Source of the DNA: Oceanicaulis alexandrii DSM 11625 | GTDB lineage: Bacteria > Pseudomonadota > Alphaproteobacteria > Caulobacterales > Maricaulaceae | DNA length: 64,000 nucleotides | Assembly: GCF_000420265.1 (NCBI RefSeq) | Contig: NZ_ATUP01000001.1 | Coordinates: forward strand, 1,302,001 to 1,366,000 | Direction: 5' to 3' | Part shown: in pieces, positions 53,742-62,070 of the stretch | Numbering within the stretch: position 1 is the first letter of the stretch | Layout: every line of letters starts with the position of its first letter | Made by a program: the position numbers and the translations under genes | Notes under the pieces: generated by a model | What the model saw: only the letters and a program-made list of their open reading frames with translations | What the model was told of the DNA's origin: nothing | Database searches by the model: none

Positions 53742-55585
53742 GCGCGACGCCTCCTGCGCACGAGCGCCGCGATGACGCCAAACGCCAGAACGACCAGCGG
53801 CGGCAGCCACAGGGTCCACAGCAAGAGCCGGTTTTCCAGCGCATCGATCTCTACCCGGAACCCGCGCTCGATCTCCCGCAGGCGTTCCCGCGCATCCAGA
53901 ATCTGCAGGCGTAGGGCGTCCGCCTCGGCCGCGTCATCGCTGCCTGCGCCGCCCAGCGCCGAAGCCCGACCCAGACGGGTCAGCTCGTCCAGCCGGCCTT
54001 CCGCCTCGCTCAGCTCGGCTTGAAGCGTGTCCTGAAGCGTCAGATAGCGCGCCTCGGCCCGGGTGCGCAGATCATCCACCCGGGTCATGGGACGGTTCGA
54101 ACTGGACCGGGACCGCAGCGAGACCAGCGCGCGGTCGCCCGCCAACCGATCCACCAGATTGAGCACCAGCGCCAGATTGTCCGCCACCACCTGTTCGCCC
54201 TGCACCGGATCGGCGCGCAGGAAAAAGGCGGGATCAAACAGATCCACATCGGCCAGCACGATCACTTCGCCGGGGCCCGTGCTTTCATCAAGATGGGCTC
54301 GATTAAGCGGTGCGCCGTCTTCGGCGGGCGGCCCGTCCGAAAATGCGGTCGCCAAAACTCCGTCCAGCAGCAAGCCCAGCCGCAAGGGCGCATCCGGATC
54401 CGCCTCGAAACCGCGCATCAGCTCTTCCGGCGACGGGCTGGACGCGGCGATGTCCGCATCCAGACGCGCTCCTTGGGCGCTGGTGGTCAGAAGCGGCGTC
54501 GCGCTCAATTCGGACTGGCCGTCAAAACCCAAGACCCCCGGCGCGCCCAGATTGACCGAGCGCGACAAGCCCGCAAGGCTCGGCAAGGTCTGGTTCAGCC
54601 CCGAGGGCGGAACCGAAAACCACAACGGATAGGCGCGCATACGCGTGCGACCGCCTTCTATGATCTGCACGGGCAGCCCGGTTTCAGCGTCCATCGCCAC
54701 GGCGTTGCGGTCGTAAAGCACACCCCAGCTGGCGAACAGGCGCCCCAGATCGGTCGCCCGCTGGGCGTTCAGCGGAGGCAAGCCGTCAGGCCCCGGTTTG
54801 AGCGCCAGATGCGCCATCGGGTCCACCGCGACCAGAGCCCGCCCCCGCGCCAGAATGAACTGGTCGACCAGATAAAGCTGGGTCTCGCTCATCATCGGCG
54901 GATGGATCACCAACAGGGCGTCGGCGTCGTCTGGAATGGCGTCAAAATCAGGCTCGAGCCAGCTCAGCTGATAGGTCGCGCCCAGCTCGTCGATGATGCG
55001 GTTACCGCTGCGACCCTCGCGATCCGGCGCAAAGGGCAGGTCGGAAATGATCGCCAGATGGGGCGTGCGCGCGCGTTCCAGCTCGGCGATCAGGCGCACG
55101 ATCTCGTATTCCAGCCGGGCTTCGTCCTGGGGGTCGAAGAAAGCGATGATGCGCGCATCATCCACCGCGTTGCGGCCCACCAGGCCAAAAAAGATCTGCC
55201 CGCCGCCCTCAACCGGAACCGGCTGCAAGCCGGACGCGATGGCCGCGTCTTCATCCGGCGAGAACGGGGCGGGATCAATCTCTTCAAGGCGCAGGGCCCC
55301 GCCCGAGCGTGCGGCCAGGGTTCGCAAAAGCTCGCGCACCCGCGCGCCATAAGCGCGCACTTCGGGATAGCCCGCGGCGTCCGCGCGCGAATAGTAAAAA
55401 TCAAGGCTCATCGGCTCGTCCAGCCGGTCGAGAACGTCCTGCGTCCCTTCCGAGAGCTGATAGAGACCGCGTTCGGTAAGGTCGATCCGGGCGCCGTCCA
55501 GCAGAATGCGAGAGGCCATGTTCAACCCGGCGAAGCCCAGGATCAGGCTGACGATCATGGCCCAGAGGAAGCGCGTGCGGTTCAT
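53738..55585 (-). CDS. gldG: GldG-like ABC transporter auxiliary subunit
   Basis: A 615-residue protein with a transmembrane helix at each end (about 8-28 and near 585-610) and a long extracytoplasmic part between. DLTERGLYQLSEGTQDVLDR and DFYYSRADA are the DUF7088/GldG N-terminal signature, VLVIHPPMMSETQLYLVDQF and ALVAVDPMAH the ABC-type gliding (DUF4350-like) core. A coiled-coil region with Leu/Glu heptads lies near 520-580. Overlaps neighbours by four bases on both sides. Confidence 0.85.
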   Translation of the reverse strand: MNRTRFLWAMIVSLILGFAGLNMASRILLDGARIDLTERGLYQLSEGTQDVLDRLDEPMSLDFYYSRADAAGYPEVRAYGARVRELLRTLAARSGGALRLEEIDPAPFSPDEDAAIASGLQPVPVEGGGQIFFGLVGRNAVDDARIIAFFDPQDEARLEYEIVRLIAELERARTPHLAIISDLPFAPDREGRSGNRIIDELGATYQLSWLEPDFDAIPDDADALLVIHPPMMSETQLYLVDQFILARGRALVAVDPMAHLALKPGPDGLPPLNAQRATDLGRLFASWGVLYDRNAVAMDAETGLPVQIIEGGRTRMRAYPLWFSVPPSGLNQTLPSLAGLSRSVNLGAPGVLGFDGQSELSATPLLTTSAQGARLDADIAASSPSPEELMRGFEADPDAPLRLGLLLDGVLATAFSDGPPAEDGAPLNRAHLDESTGPGEVIVLADVDLFDPAFFLRADPVQGEQVVADNLALVLNLVDRLAGDRALVSLRSRSSSNRPMTRVDDLRTRAEARYLTLQDTLQAELSEAEGRLDELTRLGRASALGGAGSDDAAEADALRLQILDARERLREIERGFRVEIDALENRLLLWTLWLPPLVVLAFGVIAALVRRRRRA

Positions 55586-56322
55586 CGCCCGCCTCCCCGG
55601 CGCGCATCAATCAGCGCCATGGCGAGCCCGAGCCCAAGGCCCATCAGGGAGAGAAAGTAGAGAATGTCCGCCAGGCTGATCACGCCCCGGCGCAGGCTGT
55701 CAAACCGCGCAAGCGCCGACAGATCCGCCAGCGCCTCAGCCACGGCGCCGGGCAGGTGCGCGGACAATGCGTCCAGCACGAAGGGCGCGCCCGAAACCGT
55801 CACCAGAAAACACGCGCCGGCGCCCAGAACGAACGCGATCACCTGATTGGGCGTGGAGGCGGAAAGGGCCTGTCCCAGCGCCAGATACCCGCCCGCCAGC
55901 AAGAGCGCGCCCAGATAGGCGGTGGCGATGGCGGCGTTATCGGGACTGCCGAGATAATTCATCGCTCCCCACATGGGGAAGGTCAGGATCAGGGCCAGAC
56001 AGGCGACGCTGAGCGCGGCGAGAAACTTGCCCAGCACCATTTCATAAAGCGCGATCGGGCTGGCGAGCAGCACCTCGAGCGTGCCCCGGTCACGTTCTTC
56101 CGCCCAGGCGCGCATGGCGAGCGCCGGCATCAACACAAGCAACAGCCAGGGCATGTAATCAAAAAGCGGGCTGAGATCGGCGCGGCCGGTGTCAAACAAG
56201 CGTCCCACCCGCCAGGCGAAGGCGGGGGCCGCGAAGGCGAAGACCGACAGGAACACGTAAGCCAGAGGCGTCTCGAAATACGCCGCCACTTCACGCCGAT
56301 AGACCGCGATCAGACCCGTCAT
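55582..56322 (-). CDS. gldF: GldF-like ABC transporter permease
   Basis: A 246-residue ABC-2-type permease from the ATG at 56322 (a longer frame is out of register with the composition and overlaps the ATPase gene). About six helices; YRREVAAYFETPLAYVFLS and MRAWAEERDRGTLEVLLASP are the ABC-2 family blocks. The start overlaps the ATPase stop (ATGA). Confidence 0.88.
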   Translation of the reverse strand: MTGLIAVYRREVAAYFETPLAYVFLSVFAFAAPAFAWRVGRLFDTGRADLSPLFDYMPWLLLVLMPALAMRAWAEERDRGTLEVLLASPIALYEMVLGKFLAALSVACLALILTFPMWGAMNYLGSPDNAAIATAYLGALLLAGGYLALGQALSASTPNQVIAFVLGAGACFLVTVSGAPFVLDALSAHLPGAVAEALADLSALARFDSLRRGVISLADILYFLSLMGLGLGLAMALIDARRGGGR

Positions 56323-57071
56323 GAGCGAGGCTCCGCAGCGTCGCTGATCACAGGGTCTGTCAGGGGGCGGGTGAGCACGCGGAACGCGCTTTCGAGACTG
56401 CCGCCCGCCATCCGCGCGACCTCGGCGGGCGTTCCATCCATCTTGATGCGGCCGTCGGCGATCACCACGGCGCGTGAACACATCGCCTCCACCTCATCCA
56501 GCAGGTGCGTGGAGATCAGAATGGCCTTCTTGGGCGCCATCTCGGAGATCAGGGCGCGCACGCCGTCCTTCTGGTTGGGGTCGAGCCCGTCGGTGGGTTC
56601 ATCCAGGATCAGAACGGGCGGATCATGGGCGATGGCCGCCGCCAGCGCAGCGCGGCGCTTATAGCCCTTGGACAAGGCGCCGATCGGTTTGTCCGCCATG
56701 GCGCCCAGGCGCGCCCGGTCCAGCGCAACCCGGGTCGCCTCGTCGAGATTGGCGCCCGAATAGCCGCGCGCCCGCAACCCGAAGCGGACAAAGCCGCGCG
56801 CCGTCATGGACGGATACGCAGGCGCGCCTTCAGGCAGATAACCCAGATGGCTCTGCGCCGTGCGCCGGTTCAGATGACAATCGAAATCGGCGATCAGCGC
56901 CTGACCGGAGTCAGGCTCCAGGCAGCCTGCCAGCATGCGCATGGTTGTGGATTTGCCGGCGCCGTTAGGGCCGAGAAACGCGACCACCTCGCCGCGCTCG
57001 ACCTGAAACGACACCTCGTCCACGGCCAGATGGCCGGCAAAGCGTTTGATCAGGCGATCGGCGCGGATCAT
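56319..57071 (-). CDS. gldA: GldA-like ABC transporter ATP-binding protein
   Basis: A 250-residue ATPase. LGPNGAGKST (33-42) is Walker A, ALSKGYKRRAALA the signature loop (LSKGY, the usual variant in this subfamily, in place of LSGGQ) and VLILDEPTDGLDPNQ Walker B. First gene of a four-gene operon gldA-gldF-gldG-DUF4340, all overlapping by four bases. In Bacteroidetes relatives act in gliding; in proteobacteria the substrate is unknown. Confidence 0.9.
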   Translation of the reverse strand: MIRADRLIKRFAGHLAVDEVSFQVERGEVVAFLGPNGAGKSTTMRMLAGCLEPDSGQALIADFDCHLNRRTAQSHLGYLPEGAPAYPSMTARGFVRFGLRARGYSGANLDEATRVALDRARLGAMADKPIGALSKGYKRRAALAAAIAHDPPVLILDEPTDGLDPNQKDGVRALISEMAPKKAILISTHLLDEVEAMCSRAVVIADGRIKMDGTPAEVARMAGGSLESAFRVLTRPLTDPVISDAAEPRS

Positions 57072-57401
57072 GGGCGGACTATCATCCCGGCGGCGGCGGA
57101 AAAGAGCGTATCAGGCGTAGCTTACCTCAGCGCCTGACACCAGTGTTCTACAAGGCTCCCGTGACCAAAGCCTGAAGATTTCCAAGTCGCAAACAAGACG
57201 GGAAAGGTGTCGACCGGCGCGAGCCTCCAGACCCGGGGGGCTGGGGGGGCTGTGAATCCAGATCAGGCGGCTTTGTGTGCGCCAGCCGACAGCTTTAAAG
57301 TGCTGACGGGGTTAGGCTGCGCAAGGACGAAAATGAGGCGAGATTGCGGCGCACTGTGAAAACTTCGTAAGGTCCGGACTAAAGGGTAATTCAGAGCAGA
57401 C
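57072..57401. other. Gene-free spacer between gldA and the DUF2794 gene
   Basis: A 330-bp divergent spacer. I see no gene, no clear promoter pair and no repeat of families A-C. It contains two long G runs (57235-57240 and 57243-57249) that could fold as a G-rich structure. Confidence 0.5.
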
Positions 57402-57749
57402 ATGGCATTAACTCCCCTTCCCACGCCCCGCCCCCGCGATGACCGGGTGATGTTTCATCGCATTGAACTGGACCAGATCCTGAGAGTTTACGGGATGATG
57501 GTGGCGGGCGGCGAATGGCGCGACTACGCGATTGACGGGCTGAAGGATCGCGCGGAGTTCTCGATTTTCAGGAACGCCGCCGAGGTCCCGATCTACCGCA
57601 TCGTGAAAACCCCCGCGGACGCCCGCAAACAGGGCGCGTGGAAAGTGGTGGCGCCAGGCGGCGCCATTCTCAAGCGCGGCCATGAGCTGACCAGCGTGCT
57701 GAAGGTGTTCGACAACCAGCTCAAAAAGCTCAGCTGGAGCGGCTCCTGA
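57402..57749 (+). CDS. DUF2794 protein
   Basis: A 115-residue protein nearly confined to alphaproteobacteria. ELDQILRVYGMMVAGGEWRD, SIFRNAAEVPIYRI and GGAILKRGHEL are the family blocks. Soluble, no signal peptide, function unknown. Followed by a strong bidirectional terminator. Confidence 0.88.
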   Translation: MALTPLPTPRPRDDRVMFHRIELDQILRVYGMMVAGGEWRDYAIDGLKDRAEFSIFRNAAEVPIYRIVKTPADARKQGAWKVVAPGGAILKRGHELTSVLKVFDNQLKKLSWSGS

Positions 57750-57761
57750 GGACCAGGCACA

Positions 57762-57792
57762 AAAAACCCCGGAGCAGGGCTCCGGGGTTTTT
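57762..57792. terminator. Bidirectional terminator between DUF2794 and yccA
   Basis: AAAAACCCCGGAGC (57762-57775) and GCTCCGGGGTTTTT (57779-57792) form a 14-bp stem with a three-base loop; the A and T runs at the two ends allow termination on both strands for the convergent genes. Confidence 0.9.
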
Positions 57793-57815
57793 CTCTGTCC
57801 GATCCGCCGGTCCGC

Positions 57816-58577
57816 TTATTCGCGGTTGCCCAGCATCATCAGCACGATCTGGAACATGTTGATGAAGGCGATGTAGAGGTTCAGAGCACCGTAATAGGTC
57901 AGCACGCTCAAGGACCGCTGGTCGCCGCGCGCTTCCACATAGGTCAGCTTCAGCGACTGGGTCTGCCAGGCCACCACGCCGGCCATCAGGCCCAGAATGG
58001 CGAACTGGATGATCCATTGCAGGGCCGAGCTTTCCATGAAGAACACGTTCAGCAGCGAGATCAGCACCACGCCGATCATCGCCATCACCAGGAAGGTGCC
58101 GATGGGCTGCAGGTTCGTCTTGGTGGTGTAGCCATAAAGCGACAGGCCGAAGAAGGCCGCCGCCGTGATGACGAAGGCCTGCGCGATCGTGCCGAAGGTG
58201 ATGTTGATGGAGCCGGTCAGCGTCTCCGCCGTCATGCCCGAGGTCGCCATCAGAACCCAGACGCCAAGGCCTGTACCGATCAGCGAGACCACAGCCCAGT
58301 AGAGGACCGCCGCGCCCAGGGGCGAGGGGTTGCGCATGAAGAACATGGAGCCGAACAGCAAAGCGATCGGGCCGAACTGCACGACCAGGCGCAGCGGCGA
58401 GTTGAACACAAGCGCCGTCACCGGATCCACCGTGCCCGCCACAAAGGCGAGGACCGCAGAGAGCAGCAGGCCGAGGCCCATCTTGTTGTAAACGCCCAGC
58501 ATGAAGCTGCGCAGGCCGGCATCCACAGAGGTGTCGAGCGTCTGTGCGCCGTAAGCAGGGTGCGAGAACTGGTTCAT
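57816..58577 (-). CDS. Bax inhibitor-1/YccA-family membrane protein
   Basis: A 253-residue protein with seven hydrophobic helices from the ATG at 58577 (AAGGAC before it). The last third, including LLNVFFMESSALQWI and YYGALNLYIAFINMFQIVLM with the C-terminal NRE, is typical of BI-1/YccA. In E. coli YccA is a substrate and modulator of FtsH; here the role is inferred. Confidence 0.9.
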   Translation of the reverse strand: MNQFSHPAYGAQTLDTSVDAGLRSFMLGVYNKMGLGLLLSAVLAFVAGTVDPVTALVFNSPLRLVVQFGPIALLFGSMFFMRNPSPLGAAVLYWAVVSLIGTGLGVWVLMATSGMTAETLTGSINITFGTIAQAFVITAAAFFGLSLYGYTTKTNLQPIGTFLVMAMIGVVLISLLNVFFMESSALQWIIQFAILGLMAGVVAWQTQSLKLTYVEARGDQRSLSVLTYYGALNLYIAFINMFQIVLMMLGNRE

Positions 58578-58770
58578 GATGTCCTTCTCAACCAGAGATA
58601 CTATTGCGCGCCTTTGCGCGCTGTCCGGTGTGAATATCGGAGTTTTGCGCTCAGGTTTCAAGTGAAACCGGATGCGAACATGCGCCAATACCCCTTATTC
58701 TAAAAGGGATTTCATCCCTGATGCAGGGCAGATGCTTGACGAATCCGGCTCGGCCATGCCCCCTGCGACC

Positions 58771-59319
58771 ATGTCGCTTCGCATCTTCGCCGCCCTGCCC
58801 TTGCCTGACACCGTCCTGGATCAAGCCTGCGCCGAGATGACCGGCGTGCCCGGCGCCAATTGGCGGCCGCGAGAAAACCTGCACATCACCCTCGCCTATT
58901 ATGGCGAGCTGGACGAGCCCGTCATTGAAGAGCTCGATCTCGCCCTCGGGACAATCCATCTGGCGCCGTTCGAGCTCCGCCTGCAGGGCGCAGGCCGGTT
59001 TGGCGGCGGCGATCCCAGCGCACTCTGGCTCGGCGTCGCGCCAAATCCCGCCCTCAGCGATCTCGCTCGGCGTTGCCGAAAAGCCGCCCTGTCGCTCGGG
59101 ATCAAGATGGAGACGCGCGCCTATCTGCCCCATGTGACCCTCGCTTATCTCAACAAGGATGTTGAGGTGGGCCGCATCCAGCGCTTTGAGCAAAGGCTGG
59201 GCCTGTTCAAGTCCGAACCCTTCACCGCGGACCGCTTCCATTTGTATTCAAGCTGGGCGCGCAAACCCCATACGCCCAATCTCTATCGGATCGAGACCGA
59301 GTATCCGCTGATCGCTTAG
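58771..59319 (+). CDS. thpR: RNA 2',3'-cyclic phosphodiesterase
   Basis: A 2H-phosphoesterase of about 182 residues from MSLRIFAALPLPD. The two HxTx motifs are HITLAYYGEL and HVTLAYLNKD, the expected distance apart. It opens 2',3'-cyclic phosphate ends of RNA and in other species ligates tRNA halves in vitro. In-frame starts at 58756 and 58672 are possible but no ribosome-binding site decides. Confidence 0.87.
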   Translation: MSLRIFAALPLPDTVLDQACAEMTGVPGANWRPRENLHITLAYYGELDEPVIEELDLALGTIHLAPFELRLQGAGRFGGGDPSALWLGVAPNPALSDLARRCRKAALSLGIKMETRAYLPHVTLAYLNKDVEVGRIQRFEQRLGLFKSEPFTADRFHLYSSWARKPHTPNLYRIETEYPLIA

Positions 59320-59390
59320 CAGTGCTAGCCGTGCGCCTTCGCTGATTTCGTAAAAGTCTCCCTATCCCTGCCCAACTCGGACGCTCTGAG

Positions 59391-59437
59391 TTGACAATCA
59401 TGTCAGCATGTCAGATATGAATATGAATTCATATTCA
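59391..59437 (+). promoter_or_regulatory. CPBP-gene promoter with a 20-bp perfect palindromic operator
   Basis: A perfect -35 hexamer TTGACA (59391-59396) is followed about 17-19 bp later by GATATG/TATGAA. The palindrome TGAATATGAATTCATATTCA (59418-59437) is perfect over 20 bp and overlaps the -10/start region, the classical place for a repressor site. It lies 15 bp before the ribosome-binding site/ATG of the CPBP gene. A TetR-type repressor gene follows that gene and is a candidate ligand-responsive regulator. Confidence 0.7.
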
Positions 59438-59452
59438 GTTTGGAGAATGCTC

Positions 59453-60244
59453 ATGCCATCCCCGTCTTCCCCTTTCCCCTCCACGACTGGAATCTGGGAG
59501 GCCATATCGGCGGAGCCCGCCCTGAGTGCGGGCTTTGCAGCCATCCTGATCGCGTTCATTTACGCCGAAATCAGCACACGCGCCGCTCGACGTCGCACCG
59601 AAGCCGGCGCAACGCGGAACACGCTGAAGACCATGACTGAAACCATCCTGATGCTGTGGATGCTCGGCAGTGTCTGCCTTGTGTGCTGGATGGCGTCGGG
59701 TCGGGATCTGGCAGGACTGGGCCTGATCTTGCCTAACCTCAGCGGCCCTGAAGCCTGGCGCGGCTGGCTGAGCTGGGCGGCGGCGATCGCCCTGACGCTG
59801 TTTCTCCTGAGCCAGCTCCTCCCCCTGCGCACTCAGGAAGGTCGCGAAGCCATGGCCAAAGCCCTGTCCGGCATGGAGGGCGTCGACATGATCCAGCCCC
59901 GCACGCCGGTCGAACACCGGCGGTTCCAGCTGATGGCCTTCAGCGCGGGCTGGAATGAAGAGATCATCTTTCGCGGGTTTCTGATGGGGGCGCTGGCGCT
60001 CTACCTGCCGCTGTGGATCGCCGCCCTCGCCTCCATGATCATCTTTATCGGCTTTCATACCTATCAGGGCGTCTCGGGGATGATCCGCATCATTCCCATC
60101 ACCATCGGCATGACAGGTCTGGTCGTGCTGTCCGGCTCGCTCTGGCCGGCTATTGTCGTGCATGTGGCGGCGGATGTGGTCGGCGGGCTGTATCTCTATC
60201 TCAGCCAACCCTCCGCCGAGCGTCTCAGTCGCGCGGCGCCGTAA
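59453..60244 (+). CDS. CPBP-family intramembrane metalloprotease
   Basis: A 263-residue polytopic protein. AGWNEEIIFRGFLMG (Glu169-Glu170) is the EExxxR motif, GFHTYQGVSG the first His motif and VVHVAADVVGG the second His, so all ABI/CAAX-protease residues are present. The ATG at 59453 has GGAG (59442-59445) before it; the upstream ATG codons at 59408 and 59447 lie in the operator or too near. Its end overlaps the convergent TetR gene by 20 bases. Confidence 0.85.
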   Translation: MPSPSSPFPSTTGIWEAISAEPALSAGFAAILIAFIYAEISTRAARRRTEAGATRNTLKTMTETILMLWMLGSVCLVCWMASGRDLAGLGLILPNLSGPEAWRGWLSWAAAIALTLFLLSQLLPLRTQEGREAMAKALSGMEGVDMIQPRTPVEHRRFQLMAFSAGWNEEIIFRGFLMGALALYLPLWIAALASMIIFIGFHTYQGVSGMIRIIPITIGMTGLVVLSGSLWPAIVVHVAADVVGGLYLYLSQPSAERLSRAAP

Positions 60245-60866
60245 GATACCCCCAGGCGAAATCCGCCAACTCTTCCGCCAGCGCCTCAAGGCTCAGGCCC
60301 CGCGGCGCGGGCGGACCGAGATCAGGATAGAGCCCCGCCTCGATCAACGCCGTATTGAGAAAATAGGTCAGGGTTTCAACCGCTATCGTCCGGTCTGACT
60401 GGGTGATCTCGGATGCAAAATGATCATACAAGGCGCCGACAGACTGGCGCCCCGCCTCGGAAATCGCCTCCCAGCCATCTCCGATCAGATCCGGGCGTGT
60501 ATGCGCATAGAGATGCGCGGCCCGCATCAGATGCGCTTCGCGCGCCATGAACTGCGCGCCCACCCGCAAGGTCCGGCGCAACACGCCGCGCAGGCTCTCA
60601 TCATCATCGCTTTGCGCTTCGGCGTACTGTTCCGACTTGTGATCGTCGAGGCGCGCCTTGTAGAGCTCGAACAGGACGGGGATGAAGGCGTCCTTGTTCT
60701 CAAACCTTGTGTAGACCGCGCCCACGGACACGCCCGCCTCGCGGGCGATCTCGGCGACGGAAATGTTCTCAAACGCCTTGTCGCGCAATAATCGCTCAAG
60801 CGCAGCGACCAGCTTGTCGCGCGTCTGCTGGGACCGAGTTTGGAGTGCGGGTTTTGCGCCTTTCAT
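60225..60866 (-). CDS. TetR-family transcriptional regulator
   Basis: A 213-residue repressor from the ATG at 60866. Residues 34-58 (ISVAEIAREAGVSVGAVYTRF) hold the TetR helix-turn-helix, followed by a helical ligand-binding domain. It is 38 bp downstream of recF on the same strand and convergent with the CPBP gene, overlapping its end by 20 bases. The palindrome at 59418-59437 is a plausible target; a TTGACT element at the end of recF could be its promoter. Confidence 0.85.
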   Translation of the reverse strand: MKGAKPALQTRSQQTRDKLVAALERLLRDKAFENISVAEIAREAGVSVGAVYTRFENKDAFIPVLFELYKARLDDHKSEQYAEAQSDDDESLRGVLRRTLRVGAQFMAREAHLMRAAHLYAHTRPDLIGDGWEAISEAGRQSVGALYDHFASEITQSDRTIAVETLTYFLNTALIEAGLYPDLGPPAPRGLSLEALAEELADFAWGYLTAPRD

Positions 60867-60903
60867 GAGAGAGGTTGAACTCCGATCCAGCCGTGATGAC
60901 AAG

Positions 60904-62070
60904 TCAATCCACGCAAACTGCGTGGCCGTCTGACACTTCAATCGCCTGAACGCCTTTCCCAAAGGCGGAGAACAACGAGCGCTCCACCCCGGTCATGAAA
61001 GCCTGCACGCCCAGATCGAGCACAGTCTCCGCCAGCCCTTCACGGCGCGCGGCGTCCAGATGCGCGCAGGCTTCGTCAAAGATCAGCACCGGACCACGTC
61101 CTGACAACCGGCGGATCGCCGCCGCTTGCGCCAGGGCCAGACCCAGAACCATGGATTTTTGTTCGCCCGTCGAGCAATCGGACGCGGGCTGATCCTTGGC
61201 GCGGTGACGGGCTTCCAGCTCAGTGCGGTGCGGACCGGTCAGCGCCCGGCCCGCCGCGCTGTCGCGCGGACGCACCCGAGACAATTCGGCCATGAACCAG
61301 TCTTCCGCCTCGCCGGCTTTCATCCCCTCAGCAAGCTGGGCCTCCACCGCGCCGTCGAGCGCCAGATCCGCTTTTGGAAATTGGCTCTCAGGCCTTGTGT
61401 CGATCTCGTCCTGAAGCCGCGCCAGCGCATCCAGACGCGCCGCCGCCAGCGCCACGCCGGAGGCGGCCATTTCCGCTTCCAGCGCGTTCAGCCAGTCAGG
61501 ATCGGCGCGACCGCCCTCCGCCATGCGGTCCAGAAGCCGCTGACGCTCTTTCATGGACTTCTCATAGGCGCTGGCCGAACTGGCGTGATCTGGCGCCGCA
61601 GCCAGCACCAGCCGATCAAAAAACCGCAGCCTGTCAGATCGCGCCCCGGCCCAGAGCCGGTCTTCGCGCGGGGTCAGCCACAGCATCGGGATCAAACGCG
61701 CCAACTCGGTCTGGGTCGCAGCCGCGCCGTCGAGCCTGGTCCGGCGACGGCTCGGCTGGTTGGGATCCGCGCCCGTGGCCAGGCTCACAGGACCTTCCGG
61801 CGTCACCGCCTCGGCATAGACCGCCCAAAGCGGATCGACGCCTTCAGTGGTGCGTCGGCGCACGGCGTCCGCCCCGGCGGCGCGCAAACCGCGCCCCGGC
61901 CCCAGAAAGGACACCGCTTCAACCAGATTGGTCTTGCCAGACCCGTTCTCTCCGAACAGGGCGACCGGGCGCGCATCCAAGCTCAGATCGAGCCGGGCGT
62001 AATTGCGAAATCCGGTGAGCTTGAGCCGGGTGACGGCCGGCCCACCGGTGTCAGAACCGCCCAGGGTCAC
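60904..62070 (-). CDS. recF: Recombination/repair protein RecF
   Basis: SMC-like ATPase that helps load RecA at gaps. In 388 residues: LKLTGFRNYARLDL is the family start, FGENGSGKTNLVEAV Walker A, GEQKSMVLGLALAQA the signature and PVLIFDEACAHLDAARR Walker B. It starts with GTG overlapping the dnaN stop (GTGA), so the two are cotranslated. Confidence 0.95.
   Translation of the reverse strand: MTLGGSDTGGPAVTRLKLTGFRNYARLDLSLDARPVALFGENGSGKTNLVEAVSFLGPGRGLRAAGADAVRRRTTEGVDPLWAVYAEAVTPEGPVSLATGADPNQPSRRRTRLDGAAATQTELARLIPMLWLTPREDRLWAGARSDRLRFFDRLVLAAAPDHASSASAYEKSMKERQRLLDRMAEGGRADPDWLNALEAEMAASGVALAAARLDALARLQDEIDTRPESQFPKADLALDGAVEAQLAEGMKAGEAEDWFMAELSRVRPRDSAAGRALTGPHRTELEARHRAKDQPASDCSTGEQKSMVLGLALAQAAAIRRLSGRGPVLIFDEACAHLDAARREGLAETVLDLGVQAFMTGVERSLFSAFGKGVQAIEVSDGHAVCVD

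Noticed and set aside
54020-55660. A 546-codon open frame on the plus strand opposite gldG
   Set aside because: Arg/Gln/Gly-rich antisense shadow of gldG without recognisable domains.
57235-57249. G-quadruplex element
   Set aside because: Only two G runs separated by CT; could form a quadruplex only by splitting the runs, and there is no conservation evidence.
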